DNA of 64,000 nucleotides from Chitinophaga rupis (GTDB lineage: Bacteria > Bacteroidota > Bacteroidia > Chitinophagales > Chitinophagaceae), in contig NZ_FOBB01000013.1 of NCBI RefSeq assembly GCF_900109685.1, forward strand, positions 1 to 64,000, written 5' to 3'. Below the pieces are notes generated by a model. It saw nothing but the letters and a program-made list of their open reading frames with translations, did not search any database and was not told the origin of the DNA. Positions 1 through 8,213 of the stretch are shown here, in pieces. Each line of letters opens with the position of its first letter. The first letter of the stretch is position 1. The position numbers and the translations under genes were made by a program.

Positions 1-284
1 TTTAAAAGGGCTTCCTTTAATTGTTTTTCCTTATCTGTATTGGAGGCTCCTGCTTTTAGGTCCGGTGAGCCAACTGCTGGATCTTTTTTAACTACTGGCA
101 GCTGATCCTGGCTGTAATGCCTTTCGTACCAGGACACCATACTCCTAACGACCTCTCTGTTTTTAAGGCCGTACTTCTTTGCCAACTCTCCATAGCTTTG
201 ATCTGTCGATAGATATTCCCGGGCAACGCTGATTTTCAAGGTCTCGGCGTAGATAGGAGGTGGTCCTAATGATTTTCCTTTCAT
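1..284 (-). CDS. Transposase OrfA-like HTH protein, 5' part only
   Basis: The reading frame opens at ATG 284-282 and stays open to the left edge, so only about 94 residues are visible and the 3' end is outside. The visible part reads MKGKSLGPPPIYAETL, then a helix-turn-helix-like stretch (residues ~18-45, with YGELAKKYGLKNREVV), then a polar region rich in K, D and E. This is the layout of the OrfA (DNA-binding) half of IS3-type transposases, which recognises the element ends. The following OrfB integrase half cannot be checked here. It could also be a stand-alone HTH protein. It is the only sign of a mobile element in the window. Confidence 0.6.
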   Translation of the reverse strand, partial: MKGKSLGPPPIYAETLKISVAREYLSTDQSYGELAKKYGLKNREVVRSMVSWYERHYSQDQLPVVKKDPAVGSPDLKAGASNTDKEKQLKEALL

Positions 285-592
285 GTTAGTAATTTAATTA
301 ATCCTTAATTAACCCCCAACATGTAAAGTCAATTCTGAATCAATACAGGAATCACTAGGGAAAACCATGGGATTTAGTAGGGAAAGACATGAGAAACTCA
401 TGAGATAGACACAGGAAACACATGGGAAAGTCATAGGAAACAGGCTCCTTTCACTCCAATATTTTCTTATCCTCCACAAGATTAGTTTGCGTGTTTTTGC
501 AGGTTTTTTACTATCACTTGCTTCTTTTTGCTTGTTTGTTTGCGTTTTTGTGCCGACATTAAAGTAACCAATGTCTATTTCGCTGTTCCGTC
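285..592. other. Divergent intergenic region, non-coding
   Basis: This space between the transposase-like gene and the DeoR gene has no convincing open frame. Its left 60 bases are AT-rich and may hold the end of the insertion element. Its middle is the 11-bp tandem array. Its right part (about 480-555) is T-rich on the + strand, with two similar direct copies, GTTTGCGTGTTTTTGC at 485-500 and GTTTGCGTTTTTGTGC at 538-553. These are candidate operator sites for the DeoR-type regulator that starts at 593. Confidence 0.5.
347..445. repeat. Nine-unit degenerate 11-bp tandem repeat
   Basis: From 347 to 445 the sequence splits into nine consecutive 11-base units. Each starts with RGGAAA or a near variant and usually ends in CAT or CAC. 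Clear units are GGGAAAACCAT (358-368), GGGAAAGACAT (380-390), AGGAAACACAT (413-423) and GGGAAAGTCAT (424-434). The period is kept exactly although the bases drift. It lies between the transposase-like gene (read leftwards) and the DeoR gene (read rightwards). An 11-bp period puts every unit on the same face of the helix, which suits a cooperative protein-binding array, but no function is proven. Confidence 0.7.
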
Positions 593-1339
593 ATGCTTAA
601 AAAAGAAAGGCAAACCTATATACTTCACCAGGTAAACCTGCATAACCGGGTATTGTCCGCCGATCTGAGCCAGGAGATCAAAGTATCGGAAGATACCATC
701 CGGCGTGATCTGGCAGAGCTGGCAGATCAGGGAAAGCTTATTAAGGTACATGGCGGGGCCTTGTCGCAGGGGTATCATTTCTCCGTACATGCACAACAGG
801 TATATGCGCTGGATGAAAAAAAGTGCATTGCGCAAAAAGCCGCAAAGCTGATCCAGGATGGCATGTTTGTGCTTACCACTGGGGGCACTACCATCATAGA
901 GCTGGCCCGGGCACTGCCGCCGGAGTTAAAGGCTACTTTTTTTACTGTAAGCCTTACGGCAGCTATTGAATACATGCAGCACCCGAACATTGAAATTATT
1001 CTCATAGGCGATAAACTATCAAAAAATGCGCAGATCACCGTGGGGGGTGAGGCGCAGGCCAAGATCAAACAAATTAAAGCGGACATCTGCTTCTTAGGGA
1101 CCAATGCCATTGACATTACTCATGGATTAACAGAAAACGATTGGGAAGTCATGCAAATTAAAAAGGCCATGGTAACCAGCGCACAAAAGGTAGTGGCGCT
1201 TACCATTGCGGAAAAGGTGAATACCGCACAGCGCATACAGGTATGCGATATACACGGTATTCATACACTTGTTACTGAACTGGCGCCAGAGAGCCAGGTA
1301 TTATCCGCTTATAAAAAACAAGGACTGGAAATCCTTTGA
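593..1339 (+). CDS. DeoR/GlpR-family transcriptional regulator
   Basis: A 248-residue protein of normal DeoR-family length. Residues ~5-57 form the N-terminal winged helix-turn-helix (recognition helix around SEDTIRRDLAEL, wing around LIKVHGGAL). Residues ~75-235 form the DeoR sensor domain, a ribose-isomerase-like fold with the phosphosugar-loop signature TTGGTTIIELARAL near residues 99-112. Such proteins usually repress sugar-use genes and are released by a sugar phosphate. The ligand cannot be told from sequence. The next gene downstream on the same strand is a SusC-type importer, 178 bases away with a family A repeat between, so control of that pair is possible but not shown. Confidence 0.9.
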   Translation: MLKKERQTYILHQVNLHNRVLSADLSQEIKVSEDTIRRDLAELADQGKLIKVHGGALSQGYHFSVHAQQVYALDEKKCIAQKAAKLIQDGMFVLTTGGTTIIELARALPPELKATFFTVSLTAAIEYMQHPNIEIILIGDKLSKNAQITVGGEAQAKIKQIKADICFLGTNAIDITHGLTENDWEVMQIKKAMVTSAQKVVALTIAEKVNTAQRIQVCDIHGIHTLVTELAPESQVLSAYKKQGLEIL

Positions 1340-1513
1340 TTTAAGATTTAAGATTTACGATTTTAGATTTAGATCTGATGAAGTGAAGGCTGTAGCGGCT
1401 TTCTTCTATGTGATATATTTTTTGTGAATGTAGACAAGGATCACATGTAGCACACTCAAATCTAAGATCGTAAATCAATATTTATGTAGACATCCAAATC
1501 TAAAATCGTAAAC
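1340..1513. repeat. Family A intergenic repeat (copy A1)
   Basis: Starts right at the TGA stop of the DeoR gene. The left arm (1340-1376) is tandem ATTTAAG-type words leading into ATTTACGATTTTAGATTT. The right arm holds two reverse-complement blocks, CAAATCTAAGATCGTAAAT (about 1457-1475) and CAAATCTAAAATCGTAAAC (about 1495-1513). The spacer begins GATGAAGTGAAGG, related to the spacers of copies A2 and A3. Confidence 0.8.
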
Positions 1514-1517
1514 AGTT

Positions 1518-4500
1518 ATGATGAATTTGTTATTACCAGCATGCAGGAAATGGCGGCTATTATGCCTCTTCCTGTTAACCGGCTTAAGTGTTACGCAGGC
1601 CTTTGGGCAGGTGCGTATAGCCGGTAAAGTTACCAGTGCCGAAGGCGCCGGCATACCCGGTATCACAGTACAAATAAAAAGTACTACTTATGGCGCGGTA
1701 ACCGGCACAGACGGCGACTTTAGCTTTAACGCCACCTTAAAACCCGGCTCCTATACCGTAAAATTCTCCGGCGTTGGTTTTGCCAGCAAAGAACAAGCCT
1801 TACAAATAGGCGATGCCAGCACCTACAGCATGATCACCCAGCTGTCTGAAGATGCTTTAGGCCTGGATGAAGTAGTGGTGACCGGTACTACAGAAGGTAC
1901 TACCCGTAAACAATTAGGCAACTATATCAGTACCGTGAAAGCAGAGCAGCTGACCAAAGGCGCTACCGGTAACGCCCTTGCAGCCCTGCAGGGTAAAACC
2001 GCCGGTGCGCAGATCTCGCAGAACTCCGGCGACCCTGCCGGCGGCATCTCTGTAAGGCTGAGGGGTATCAGCACTATCACCGGCTCTTCTGACCCGCTGT
2101 ACATTGTAGATGGTATTATTGTAAATAATGCTACCAACCGTGTAACCAATACAGCCGGCACCTATGACGGCGCAAACTTTATTGGCACTGTTGGCCAGAA
2201 CAGGATGGTGGATATTAACCCGGCCGACATTGACCATATAGAAGTGCTGAACGGCGCTGCTGCAGCAGCTATCTATGGCTCACGCGCCAATGCAGGGGTA
2301 GTGCAGATCTTTACCAAAAGAGGCAGCTCCGGCGCGCCGGTGGTAAGCTTCTCCACCAGCATGATGGTAAGCCAGCTGCGTAAAAAACTGGATGTGAACC
2401 AGGCGCCGATTAAATTCGGCGGCTCACCGGATGTGCAAACGCAGGACATCTTAACCCCCGCGCTTACCAATACCACACCGGTGAAGCGTTACGATTACCA
2501 GGACTATATTTTCCATACCGGTTTAGGTACGGATAATAACGTGTCTGTAAGCGGCGGCAGGGACAAAACAAAATATTATGCTTCTGCATCTTATTTCTAC
2601 AACCAGGGCATTATTAAGAATACAGATTTTCAGCGTTACAGCTTCCGCCTGAACCTGGATCAGCAGCTGACCGACTGGATGAGCTTTAATGCCGGTGTGA
2701 ACTATATTAACAGCGCGGCCGATGAAAAGCCGGATGGGAACTCCTTTTACTCTCCCATGAACTCTGTTACCATTATTGCCAACGAACACGATATTTTTAC
2801 CCGCGATGCTGCCGGCAACCTGAAGGCAGTAGGTGAAAGAGGCCGTGTGAACCCGGTATCTGTAATAGAAGATTTTAAACAGAAACAGCAAACCAGCCGC
2901 GTACTGGCCAATGTGGGATTGAAGGTATACCCGGTAAAGAACCTCACCCTGAGCTATAACCTGGGTATTGATAATTACAGCCAGCAGGGTAATACCTTTA
3001 TGCCGCCCTTTGCTTACAATGTAAGCACCGGTTTCTTTGGCGGCGGCCCTACCCTGGATGCCACGCAGAATGGTTATGCCAGCACCGCTACCGATAACTT
3101 TTTCCAGATAAACCACGACCTGAGCGCCAACTACAAATGGAATATCTCCGACAATTTTGGCGCTACCACACAGGTAGGCTACTCTGTACAATATGAAAAG
3201 AACAACTACCTGCTTACGCAAGGCAGGGGCCTGGCGCCGTTTGTAGAAGCGGTGAACAGCGCAGCCACTCCCTTACCTACGGCCGACAGCCGCAGTGAAA
3301 TATCCATTTCCGGTGTGTACCTGCAGCAAAGCTTCCAGTACAGGAACCAGCTGTTCCTGACCGGCGCCGTGCGTATGGATGGCTCTTCTGTATTTGGTAA
3401 GGATGAGCGCAACCAGGTGTATGTAAAAGCCAGCGGCAGCTATGTGTTATCAGAATCTGATTTCTGGAAAGATGCCAGCGTAAACAGCTGGTGGAACTTA
3501 TTGAAAGTACGTGCCGCTTACGGTGAATCCGGTAACCTGACCGGCATTGGTGCGTATGACCGTTTTAACTCTTACACCACCAATGCTTTTAATACCAAAA
3601 TATCTTTTGTGGGCAGTTCTATCTTAGCTAATGAAAATGTTGCTCCGGAACGCCAGAAGGAAATTGAGTTCGGTACAGACATGGCTTTTCTGAATAACCG
3701 GATTGGCCTGCAGTTCAACTACTACATTAAAAAGGTGAACGACCTGCTGCTGAACCGCGTAGTAGCCCCTACCACCGGCTATTCCAGCTACCAGAACAAC
3801 ATTGGCTCCCTGCAGAACAAAGGGATAGAAGTAGTACTGAACCTGGTGCCGGTATTAAACAAAAATTTCCGTTGGGACGTTACCGGTATCTTTAACCGCA
3901 ACCGTAACAAAGCCCTGAAAATAGGTCAGTCACTGATCCTGTATGCTACCAATGGCGGCGCGCCGGTGGCTATCCTGGAAGGGCAGCCGATCGGGGTATT
4001 TTACGGAACTTTCTTTGCCGATAACGGTCAGCTGAAGAATGCAGCCGGCATTCCGCAAATGGAAAGAGGTATCCAGAACAGCCCATTAACCTACACGCCT
4101 CAACGTGATGCTAACGGCCTGCCGGTGGCCAACGCCACCCCGCTCCGCAAGATCATAGGTGATCCTAACCCGGATTATACCGCTTCTCTGGTGAATGAAT
4201 TCAGCTACAAGAAATTTAATGTGCGCGTACAGCTGGATGCTGTGCAGGGTAATGATGTATTTAACGCCGACTTCCGTACCCGCCAGGGCGTAGGTAATGG
4301 TAAAGTAGCAGAACAAGAGTACCTGGGCCAGCTGCCCCGCGGTTACATTGCAGGGGTGTACAATACAGAGCAATGGCGTATTGACGACGGATCCTTTGTA
4401 AAGCTGCGTGAAGTATACATTGGCTACAACATTGGCAAGCTCAAAGGCTTCCGCGATCTGACTGTGAATGTGAGCGGCCGTAACCTGATCTCATGGGACA

Positions 4501-4622
4501 ATTACAAGGGCTATGATCCGGAAGTGAATGCAGCAGGACAAAGCACTGTGTTACGCGGTATTGACTTTGGCCCTGTACCGGTGCCCAGAACATTTAGTGT
4601 GGGGCTGTCTGCAAAATTCTAA
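1518..4622 (+). CDS. SusC/RagA-family TonB-linked outer-membrane transporter
   Basis: A 1034-residue outer-membrane importer. Residues 1-30 are a signal peptide ending near TQAFGQ. Residues ~32-110 are a carboxypeptidase-D-regulatory-like domain (VRIAGKVTSAEGAGIPG). A TonB-box-like DEVVVTGT follows at ~118, then the plug domain (~130-250, with PLYIVDGIIVNN), then the beta barrel ending in VGLSAKF with the usual terminal aromatic residue. SusC proteins move a SusD-captured oligosaccharide or peptide across the outer membrane using TonB energy. The matching SusD gene follows after 18 bases. No glycosidase, sigma factor or anti-sigma gene is adjacent, so the substrate is unknown. ATG occurs twice in a row (1518, 1521); I use the first. 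Confidence 0.95.
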   Translation: MMNLLLPACRKWRLLCLFLLTGLSVTQAFGQVRIAGKVTSAEGAGIPGITVQIKSTTYGAVTGTDGDFSFNATLKPGSYTVKFSGVGFASKEQALQIGDASTYSMITQLSEDALGLDEVVVTGTTEGTTRKQLGNYISTVKAEQLTKGATGNALAALQGKTAGAQISQNSGDPAGGISVRLRGISTITGSSDPLYIVDGIIVNNATNRVTNTAGTYDGANFIGTVGQNRMVDINPADIDHIEVLNGAAAAAIYGSRANAGVVQIFTKRGSSGAPVVSFSTSMMVSQLRKKLDVNQAPIKFGGSPDVQTQDILTPALTNTTPVKRYDYQDYIFHTGLGTDNNVSVSGGRDKTKYYASASYFYNQGIIKNTDFQRYSFRLNLDQQLTDWMSFNAGVNYINSAADEKPDGNSFYSPMNSVTIIANEHDIFTRDAAGNLKAVGERGRVNPVSVIEDFKQKQQTSRVLANVGLKVYPVKNLTLSYNLGIDNYSQQGNTFMPPFAYNVSTGFFGGGPTLDATQNGYASTATDNFFQINHDLSANYKWNISDNFGATTQVGYSVQYEKNNYLLTQGRGLAPFVEAVNSAATPLPTADSRSEISISGVYLQQSFQYRNQLFLTGAVRMDGSSVFGKDERNQVYVKASGSYVLSESDFWKDASVNSWWNLLKVRAAYGESGNLTGIGAYDRFNSYTTNAFNTKISFVGSSILANENVAPERQKEIEFGTDMAFLNNRIGLQFNYYIKKVNDLLLNRVVAPTTGYSSYQNNIGSLQNKGIEVVLNLVPVLNKNFRWDVTGIFNRNRNKALKIGQSLILYATNGGAPVAILEGQPIGVFYGTFFADNGQLKNAAGIPQMERGIQNSPLTYTPQRDANGLPVANATPLRKIIGDPNPDYTASLVNEFSYKKFNVRVQLDAVQGNDVFNADFRTRQGVGNGKVAEQEYLGQLPRGYIAGVYNTEQWRIDDGSFVKLREVYIGYNIGKLKGFRDLTVNVSGRNLISWDNYKGYDPEVNAAGQSTVLRGIDFGPVPVPRTFSVGLSAKF

Positions 4623-4640
4623 CCTATTAAAAAGCATTGT

Positions 4641-5936
4641 ATGAAAAAAATAATAGCAGGTATCTGTATCGCCAGTACGTTGTTGAGCGCATCCTGCAAA
4701 AAGGATTTCACCAACCCGTCTGCCGCTAAGGAAGACGATGTATTTACCTCCACGCAGGCGGTAACAGCCGTTGCTACCGGGTTGCAGCGCATTTACTCTA
4801 CTAACCGCGCGGGCGCTTTATATAATATTGTTACGGCGAATGGCTTCAGCACCAATGAGCTGCTGTTAATGAACCCGGGGAATGTGCCTGAGAACCAGCT
4901 GAATTCCGGTGGTGGTACGGTAGATGGTACCAACACCATCCTGGCTAATATCTGGTCCAATGGTAACAAGATCATTTTTGATGCGAACCGTGTGATCAAT
5001 TATGCGCAGGGTATGGAAGATAAAGCCTATGCCAGTGGCCTGATCGGCTATGCCACTATTTTTAAAGCGCTGGCGCTTGGCAACATGTCTATGTACTGGC
5101 AACAGGTGCCTGATACCACCGGTACGCTTACCACCAGTGTAAACTTCATAGACCGGGTTGCCGGCTTTAACAAAGCCATTGGCTGGATTGACCGGGCACT
5201 TGCTGCTATGGCAGCCAATGCACCCAGCAGCGGCTTTTTAACCAACATTCCTGCCGGCATAGATATTCCTAATACGCTGCAGGCGCTGAAAGCGCGTTAT
5301 GCATTATTTGCCGGTAATTATGCACTGGCTTTAAGCACTGCTAATAATGTTGATCTTACCAAAACAGCGGTGTTCAATTATGATGCGGTGTTCACCAATC
5401 CTATCTGGGAAACCTCTACCTCTACCAACAACGTATGGCAGGTAATAGATTCCACTTTGGGATTGCCGGTTGGCTTACAGCCTAACCTTGCAGACCAGCG
5501 TGTGCCTTTTTATACCGCGCTTAACTTAACCATCGCACCGCGTTACCGTATTAAAGGTTTTGGTGCAGATAAGAACACGCAATGGCCGGTGTTCCTGCCG
5601 GGCGAGATAACGCTGATAAAGGCAGAATGTTATGCGCGGCAGAATGATCTGAATACCGGGTTAACAGAGTTAAATAAAGTGGTTACCAAAACGGCTGCTA
5701 ACGATCCGTTAAAGGTTGGCGCTGCCTTACCCGCCATTACAGGCCCGCTTTCACAGGCACAGCTGCTAACGGCTATTTACCAGAACCGTTGTATAGAGCT
5801 GTATATGTCCGGCCTGAAAATGGAAGATATGCGCCGCTTTAACCGTCCGCTTACTGAACGTAAGCGGAACTTCTTCCCCTATCCGTTTGCTGAAAGGGAT
5901 AACAATCCCAACACACCTGCGGATCCTGATTTTTGA
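4641..5936 (+). CDS. SusD/RagB-family nutrient-binding lipoprotein
   Basis: A 431-residue surface lipoprotein. The signal peptide ends in the lipobox LSASC, making Cys20 the lipidated residue. The rest has the alpha-helical TPR-like SusD fold, with the family's C-terminal region QNRCIELYMSGLKMEDMRRF near residue 395. SusD caps the SusC barrel and grips the substrate. At 431 residues it is short for the family (usually about 450-600), close to the smaller SusD-like proteins that often pair with non-glycan SusC partners. It follows its SusC partner after 18 bases and is followed by a strong two-way terminator. Confidence 0.93.
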   Translation: MKKIIAGICIASTLLSASCKKDFTNPSAAKEDDVFTSTQAVTAVATGLQRIYSTNRAGALYNIVTANGFSTNELLLMNPGNVPENQLNSGGGTVDGTNTILANIWSNGNKIIFDANRVINYAQGMEDKAYASGLIGYATIFKALALGNMSMYWQQVPDTTGTLTTSVNFIDRVAGFNKAIGWIDRALAAMAANAPSSGFLTNIPAGIDIPNTLQALKARYALFAGNYALALSTANNVDLTKTAVFNYDAVFTNPIWETSTSTNNVWQVIDSTLGLPVGLQPNLADQRVPFYTALNLTIAPRYRIKGFGADKNTQWPVFLPGEITLIKAECYARQNDLNTGLTELNKVVTKTAANDPLKVGAALPAITGPLSQAQLLTAIYQNRCIELYMSGLKMEDMRRFNRPLTERKRNFFPYPFAERDNNPNTPADPDF

Positions 5937-5948
5937 GGAAACGATATA

Positions 5949-5996
5949 AGCATAAAAAAAGAAGCAGGACGCTGGTCCTGCTTCTTTTTTTATGCT
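5949..5996. terminator. Bidirectional intrinsic terminator, susD / pyrF
   Basis: A perfect 22-bp inverted repeat (5949-5970 with 5975-5996) around the loop GCTG. The GC-rich core GAAGCAGGAC/GTCCTGCTTC is flanked by seven A on the left and seven T on the right, so it can end both the rightward susD transcript and the leftward pyrF transcript. Confidence 0.93.
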
Positions 5997-6013
5997 ATTT
6001 AGTATTCTTACTT

Positions 6014-6838
6014 CTACATTGTTTGCGATACTGCCTGCGATAAATACTCTGCCATTTCCCGCTGGTATTGCTGCGCCGCCTGGCGGGCATCCACGGCAAA
6101 ATCGTCGCCGTTACCGGCATAGATTATAGCACGGCTGGCATTCACCAGCAACCCGCAATCTTTATTCATAGCCAGGGAAGATATTTCCTGCAGGCTGCCG
6201 CCCTGTGCGCCTACACCGGGCACCAGGAAAAAGTTGTCCGGCGCCAGTTGGCGGATAGCCGCCAGCTGCGAGGTTTGCGTGGCGCCTACCACGAACATCA
6301 GGTTATCCGGCGTACCCCATTCCATGGTGGTGCGGATCACTTTTTCGTACAGGTATTCATCTCCTACCCTTTGCATTTGAAAGTCCTGCGCACCTTCGTT
6401 GGAGGTAAGGCCCAGCACAATGGCCCACTTTTCCGAAAAGTGCAGGAAGGGTTCTACGCTGTCGCGGCCCATGTAAGGTGCTACGGTAACAGCGTCAAAA
6501 TTATAGGTATCAAAAAATGTTTTGGCATATTGGGTGGCGGTGTTGCCTATGTCGCCGCGTTTGGCATCGGCAATGGTAAAAATGCCGGTGGGAATGTACT
6601 CTACCGTACGTTGCAAGCTTTCCCAGCCACGCATGCCCATGCACTCGTAAAAAGCGGTGTTGATCTTGTAGGATACGCACAGATCGCGGGTAGCATCAAT
6701 AATGGCTTTGTTAAAGGCAAATACCGGGTCTGCGTGTGAAAGCAGGTGCTTCGGAATCTTATGGATGTCCGTGTCCAGGCCAACACACAGATAAGATTGT
6801 TTTTCCTTGATCAGGCCCACTAATTCCTGTCGATTCAT
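6014..6838 (-). CDS. pyrF: Orotidine 5'-phosphate decarboxylase
   Basis: A 274-residue enzyme for the last step of UMP synthesis (OMP to UMP plus CO2). The catalytic motif DAKRGD is at residues 91-96, with Lys93 as the key base. The length and the CVGLDTDI/FNKAIIDAT start match the longer (type 2) OMP decarboxylase family rather than the short E. coli type. The C-terminal phosphate loop VPGVGAQGG is present. It is monocistronic, convergent with the upstream susD gene, and has a TAACTTTG promoter element just ahead of its ATG. Confidence 0.95.
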   Translation of the reverse strand: MNRQELVGLIKEKQSYLCVGLDTDIHKIPKHLLSHADPVFAFNKAIIDATRDLCVSYKINTAFYECMGMRGWESLQRTVEYIPTGIFTIADAKRGDIGNTATQYAKTFFDTYNFDAVTVAPYMGRDSVEPFLHFSEKWAIVLGLTSNEGAQDFQMQRVGDEYLYEKVIRTTMEWGTPDNLMFVVGATQTSQLAAIRQLAPDNFFLVPGVGAQGGSLQEISSLAMNKDCGLLVNASRAIIYAGNGDDFAVDARQAAQQYQREMAEYLSQAVSQTM

Positions 6839-6858
6839 AGTCAGTTAAATTTGGGGCG

Positions 6859-6866
6859 CAAAGTTA
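6859..6866 (-). promoter_or_regulatory. pyrF promoter -7 element
   Basis: Read on the minus strand this is TAACTTTG, an exact match to the Bacteroidota TAnnTTTG consensus, 20 bases before the pyrF ATG. I see no clear TTG at the usual upstream distance. Confidence 0.6.
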
Positions 6867-7269
6867 AGCAAAACTTAACCATTGCAGGTGATTGAAATAT
6901 TTGATTTGATCCATTGTTCGTGGCACAATGTCCACTGCGTATATTAACAGGTAAGCTTCCCGGGTTACTTGGTTGTTGTCCTGGCATGATGGCTACTGTT
7001 GGCAAAATCAGACTCACTCATTAAAGTTCCGCTATTTTTAGCAAATTCAGCCGATCATTTTTTCACAATTCCGGGCACTGAATGTGGATTGCAGGGAGCA
7101 GTCCGTCTGGCATTTAAATTTTGATCTTCCGGATTTACTTATTAACTTATCCACCGGAAGCAGATTATAACACCCAGAGGTTAACTGCAGCGCCGCATGA
7201 CCTGATCTTCACCCGTTTATGAACAGTACATGCCCGGCTGCATCCTCCACGTTCACTGAAAAAATTACC
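6867..7269. other. Long divergent intergenic region without a gene
   Basis: About 400 bases between the divergent pyrF and TIM-barrel genes with no supported open frame. The one visible structure is an inverted repeat, CTTCCGG ... CCGGAAG, around 7128-7160 with a loop of about 20 AT-rich bases. It may be an operator or leader hairpin for the rightward genes. I found no riboswitch signature. Confidence 0.4.
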
Positions 7270-8127
7270 ATGCAACAACGCTTTTTTTTACTCTTTTCCA
7301 TCTTCCTGACACTGATCCTGCAATCGAATGCACAAAAACTGCCTTCTATTGGCGTTTGCAGCAATTATAAGAACGACAGCATATTTGGCCCGGCCGGGTA
7401 TGTTTATATAGAAGATGGGGTAAGCCATCTGCTGGCGCCCACGGTGAGTGAGGAGCAGTTTAAGGCCCAGGTGGCCGACCTGCAGCATACCCGCTGCAAA
7501 GTGGAAACCTGTAATGGTTTTATTCCCGGTACCATTAAAATTGTGGGACCGCAGGTAAATGAAGCCCGGGTGCTGGGTTATATAGATACGGTAATGCAGC
7601 GTGCGCAAAAAGCCGGCATACAGCTGATTGTACTCGGTAGTGGCGAGGCCCGTAGAATACCGGAGGGCGTGGACCATGCTGTCGTAAAAAAGGAGTTTAT
7701 TGCGCTTTGCCGCAAAATGGCGGAAGTAGCGGCGCGTTATAACCGCATTATTGCTATAGAGTGCCTGAACCGCACGGAAACCAATTTTGTAAATACGCTG
7801 GAAGAGGCGAATGAAGTAGTGAACGGCGTTCACCATCCCAATTTTAAACTAACGGCCGATATGTACCATATGTTAATGGAACATGAACCCGCAGCTCATA
7901 TTGACAATGCCCGCGGTAACCTGGTGCACTGCCATATTGCAGAAAGGGAAAAACGTGCTGCCCCGGGTGTGGCCCAACAGGATTTCCGCCCCTACTTTGC
8001 AGCCCTGCACCGCATTGGCTTTGAAGGCCGCATTATGGTGGAATGCCGCTGGGATAATATGGCTGCACAGGCTAAACCGGCACTGGAATATTTACAAAAA
8101 CAGCTGGAAGAAACTTATAAGGACTAA
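7270..8127 (+). CDS. Secreted sugar phosphate isomerase/epimerase-like TIM barrel
   Basis: A 285-residue protein of the AP-endonuclease-2 / xylose-isomerase-like TIM-barrel superfamily. I take ATG 7270 as the start because it gives a clean signal peptide (MQQRFFLLFSIFLTLILQSNAQ); an in-frame ATG at 7219 would add 17 polar residues ahead of it. Likely metal ligands lie at the ends of strands: Glu in IAIECLNR, Asp in LTADMYHM, His in VHCHIAE and Glu in MVECRW. Such proteins isomerise or epimerise sugars or inositols; the substrate is not evident. Export suggests periplasmic action. It is followed after 86 bases by a Tat-exported Gfo/Idh/MocA oxidoreductase, a common pairing in Bacteroidota sugar catabolism. 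Confidence 0.85.
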   Translation: MQQRFFLLFSIFLTLILQSNAQKLPSIGVCSNYKNDSIFGPAGYVYIEDGVSHLLAPTVSEEQFKAQVADLQHTRCKVETCNGFIPGTIKIVGPQVNEARVLGYIDTVMQRAQKAGIQLIVLGSGEARRIPEGVDHAVVKKEFIALCRKMAEVAARYNRIIAIECLNRTETNFVNTLEEANEVVNGVHHPNFKLTADMYHMLMEHEPAAHIDNARGNLVHCHIAEREKRAAPGVAQQDFRPYFAALHRIGFEGRIMVECRWDNMAAQAKPALEYLQKQLEETYKD

Positions 8128-8159
8128 CAACCTCGTACAATTTTTAAACTGGTACATAT

Positions 8160-8200
8160 TAACGGCTAAAGGCTAAACGCCGGTAGCTGACAGCTCAAAA
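8160..8200. repeat. Family E-like repeat words (single arm)
   Basis: The gap between the two exported sugar-modifying genes holds GGCTAAAGGCTAAACG followed by GTAGCTGACAGCTC. These resemble the GCTAAAAGCT / AGCTGTTAGC words of copies E1 and E2, but are short and have no clear opposite arm. Confidence 0.4.
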
Positions 8201-8213
8201 AATTATCTGTTAT

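Noticed and set aside
347..445. Possible CRISPR array
   Set aside because: The units are 11 bases, contiguous and degenerate, with no spacers; no cas genes are in the window.
2523..3221. 232-codon minus-strand open frame
   Set aside because: Antisense shadow of the first SusC gene, which has a full and conserved frame.
6068..6739. 223-codon open frame on the + strand
   Set aside because: It lies wholly antisense to pyrF, whose motifs are intact; composition is a mirror of the real gene.
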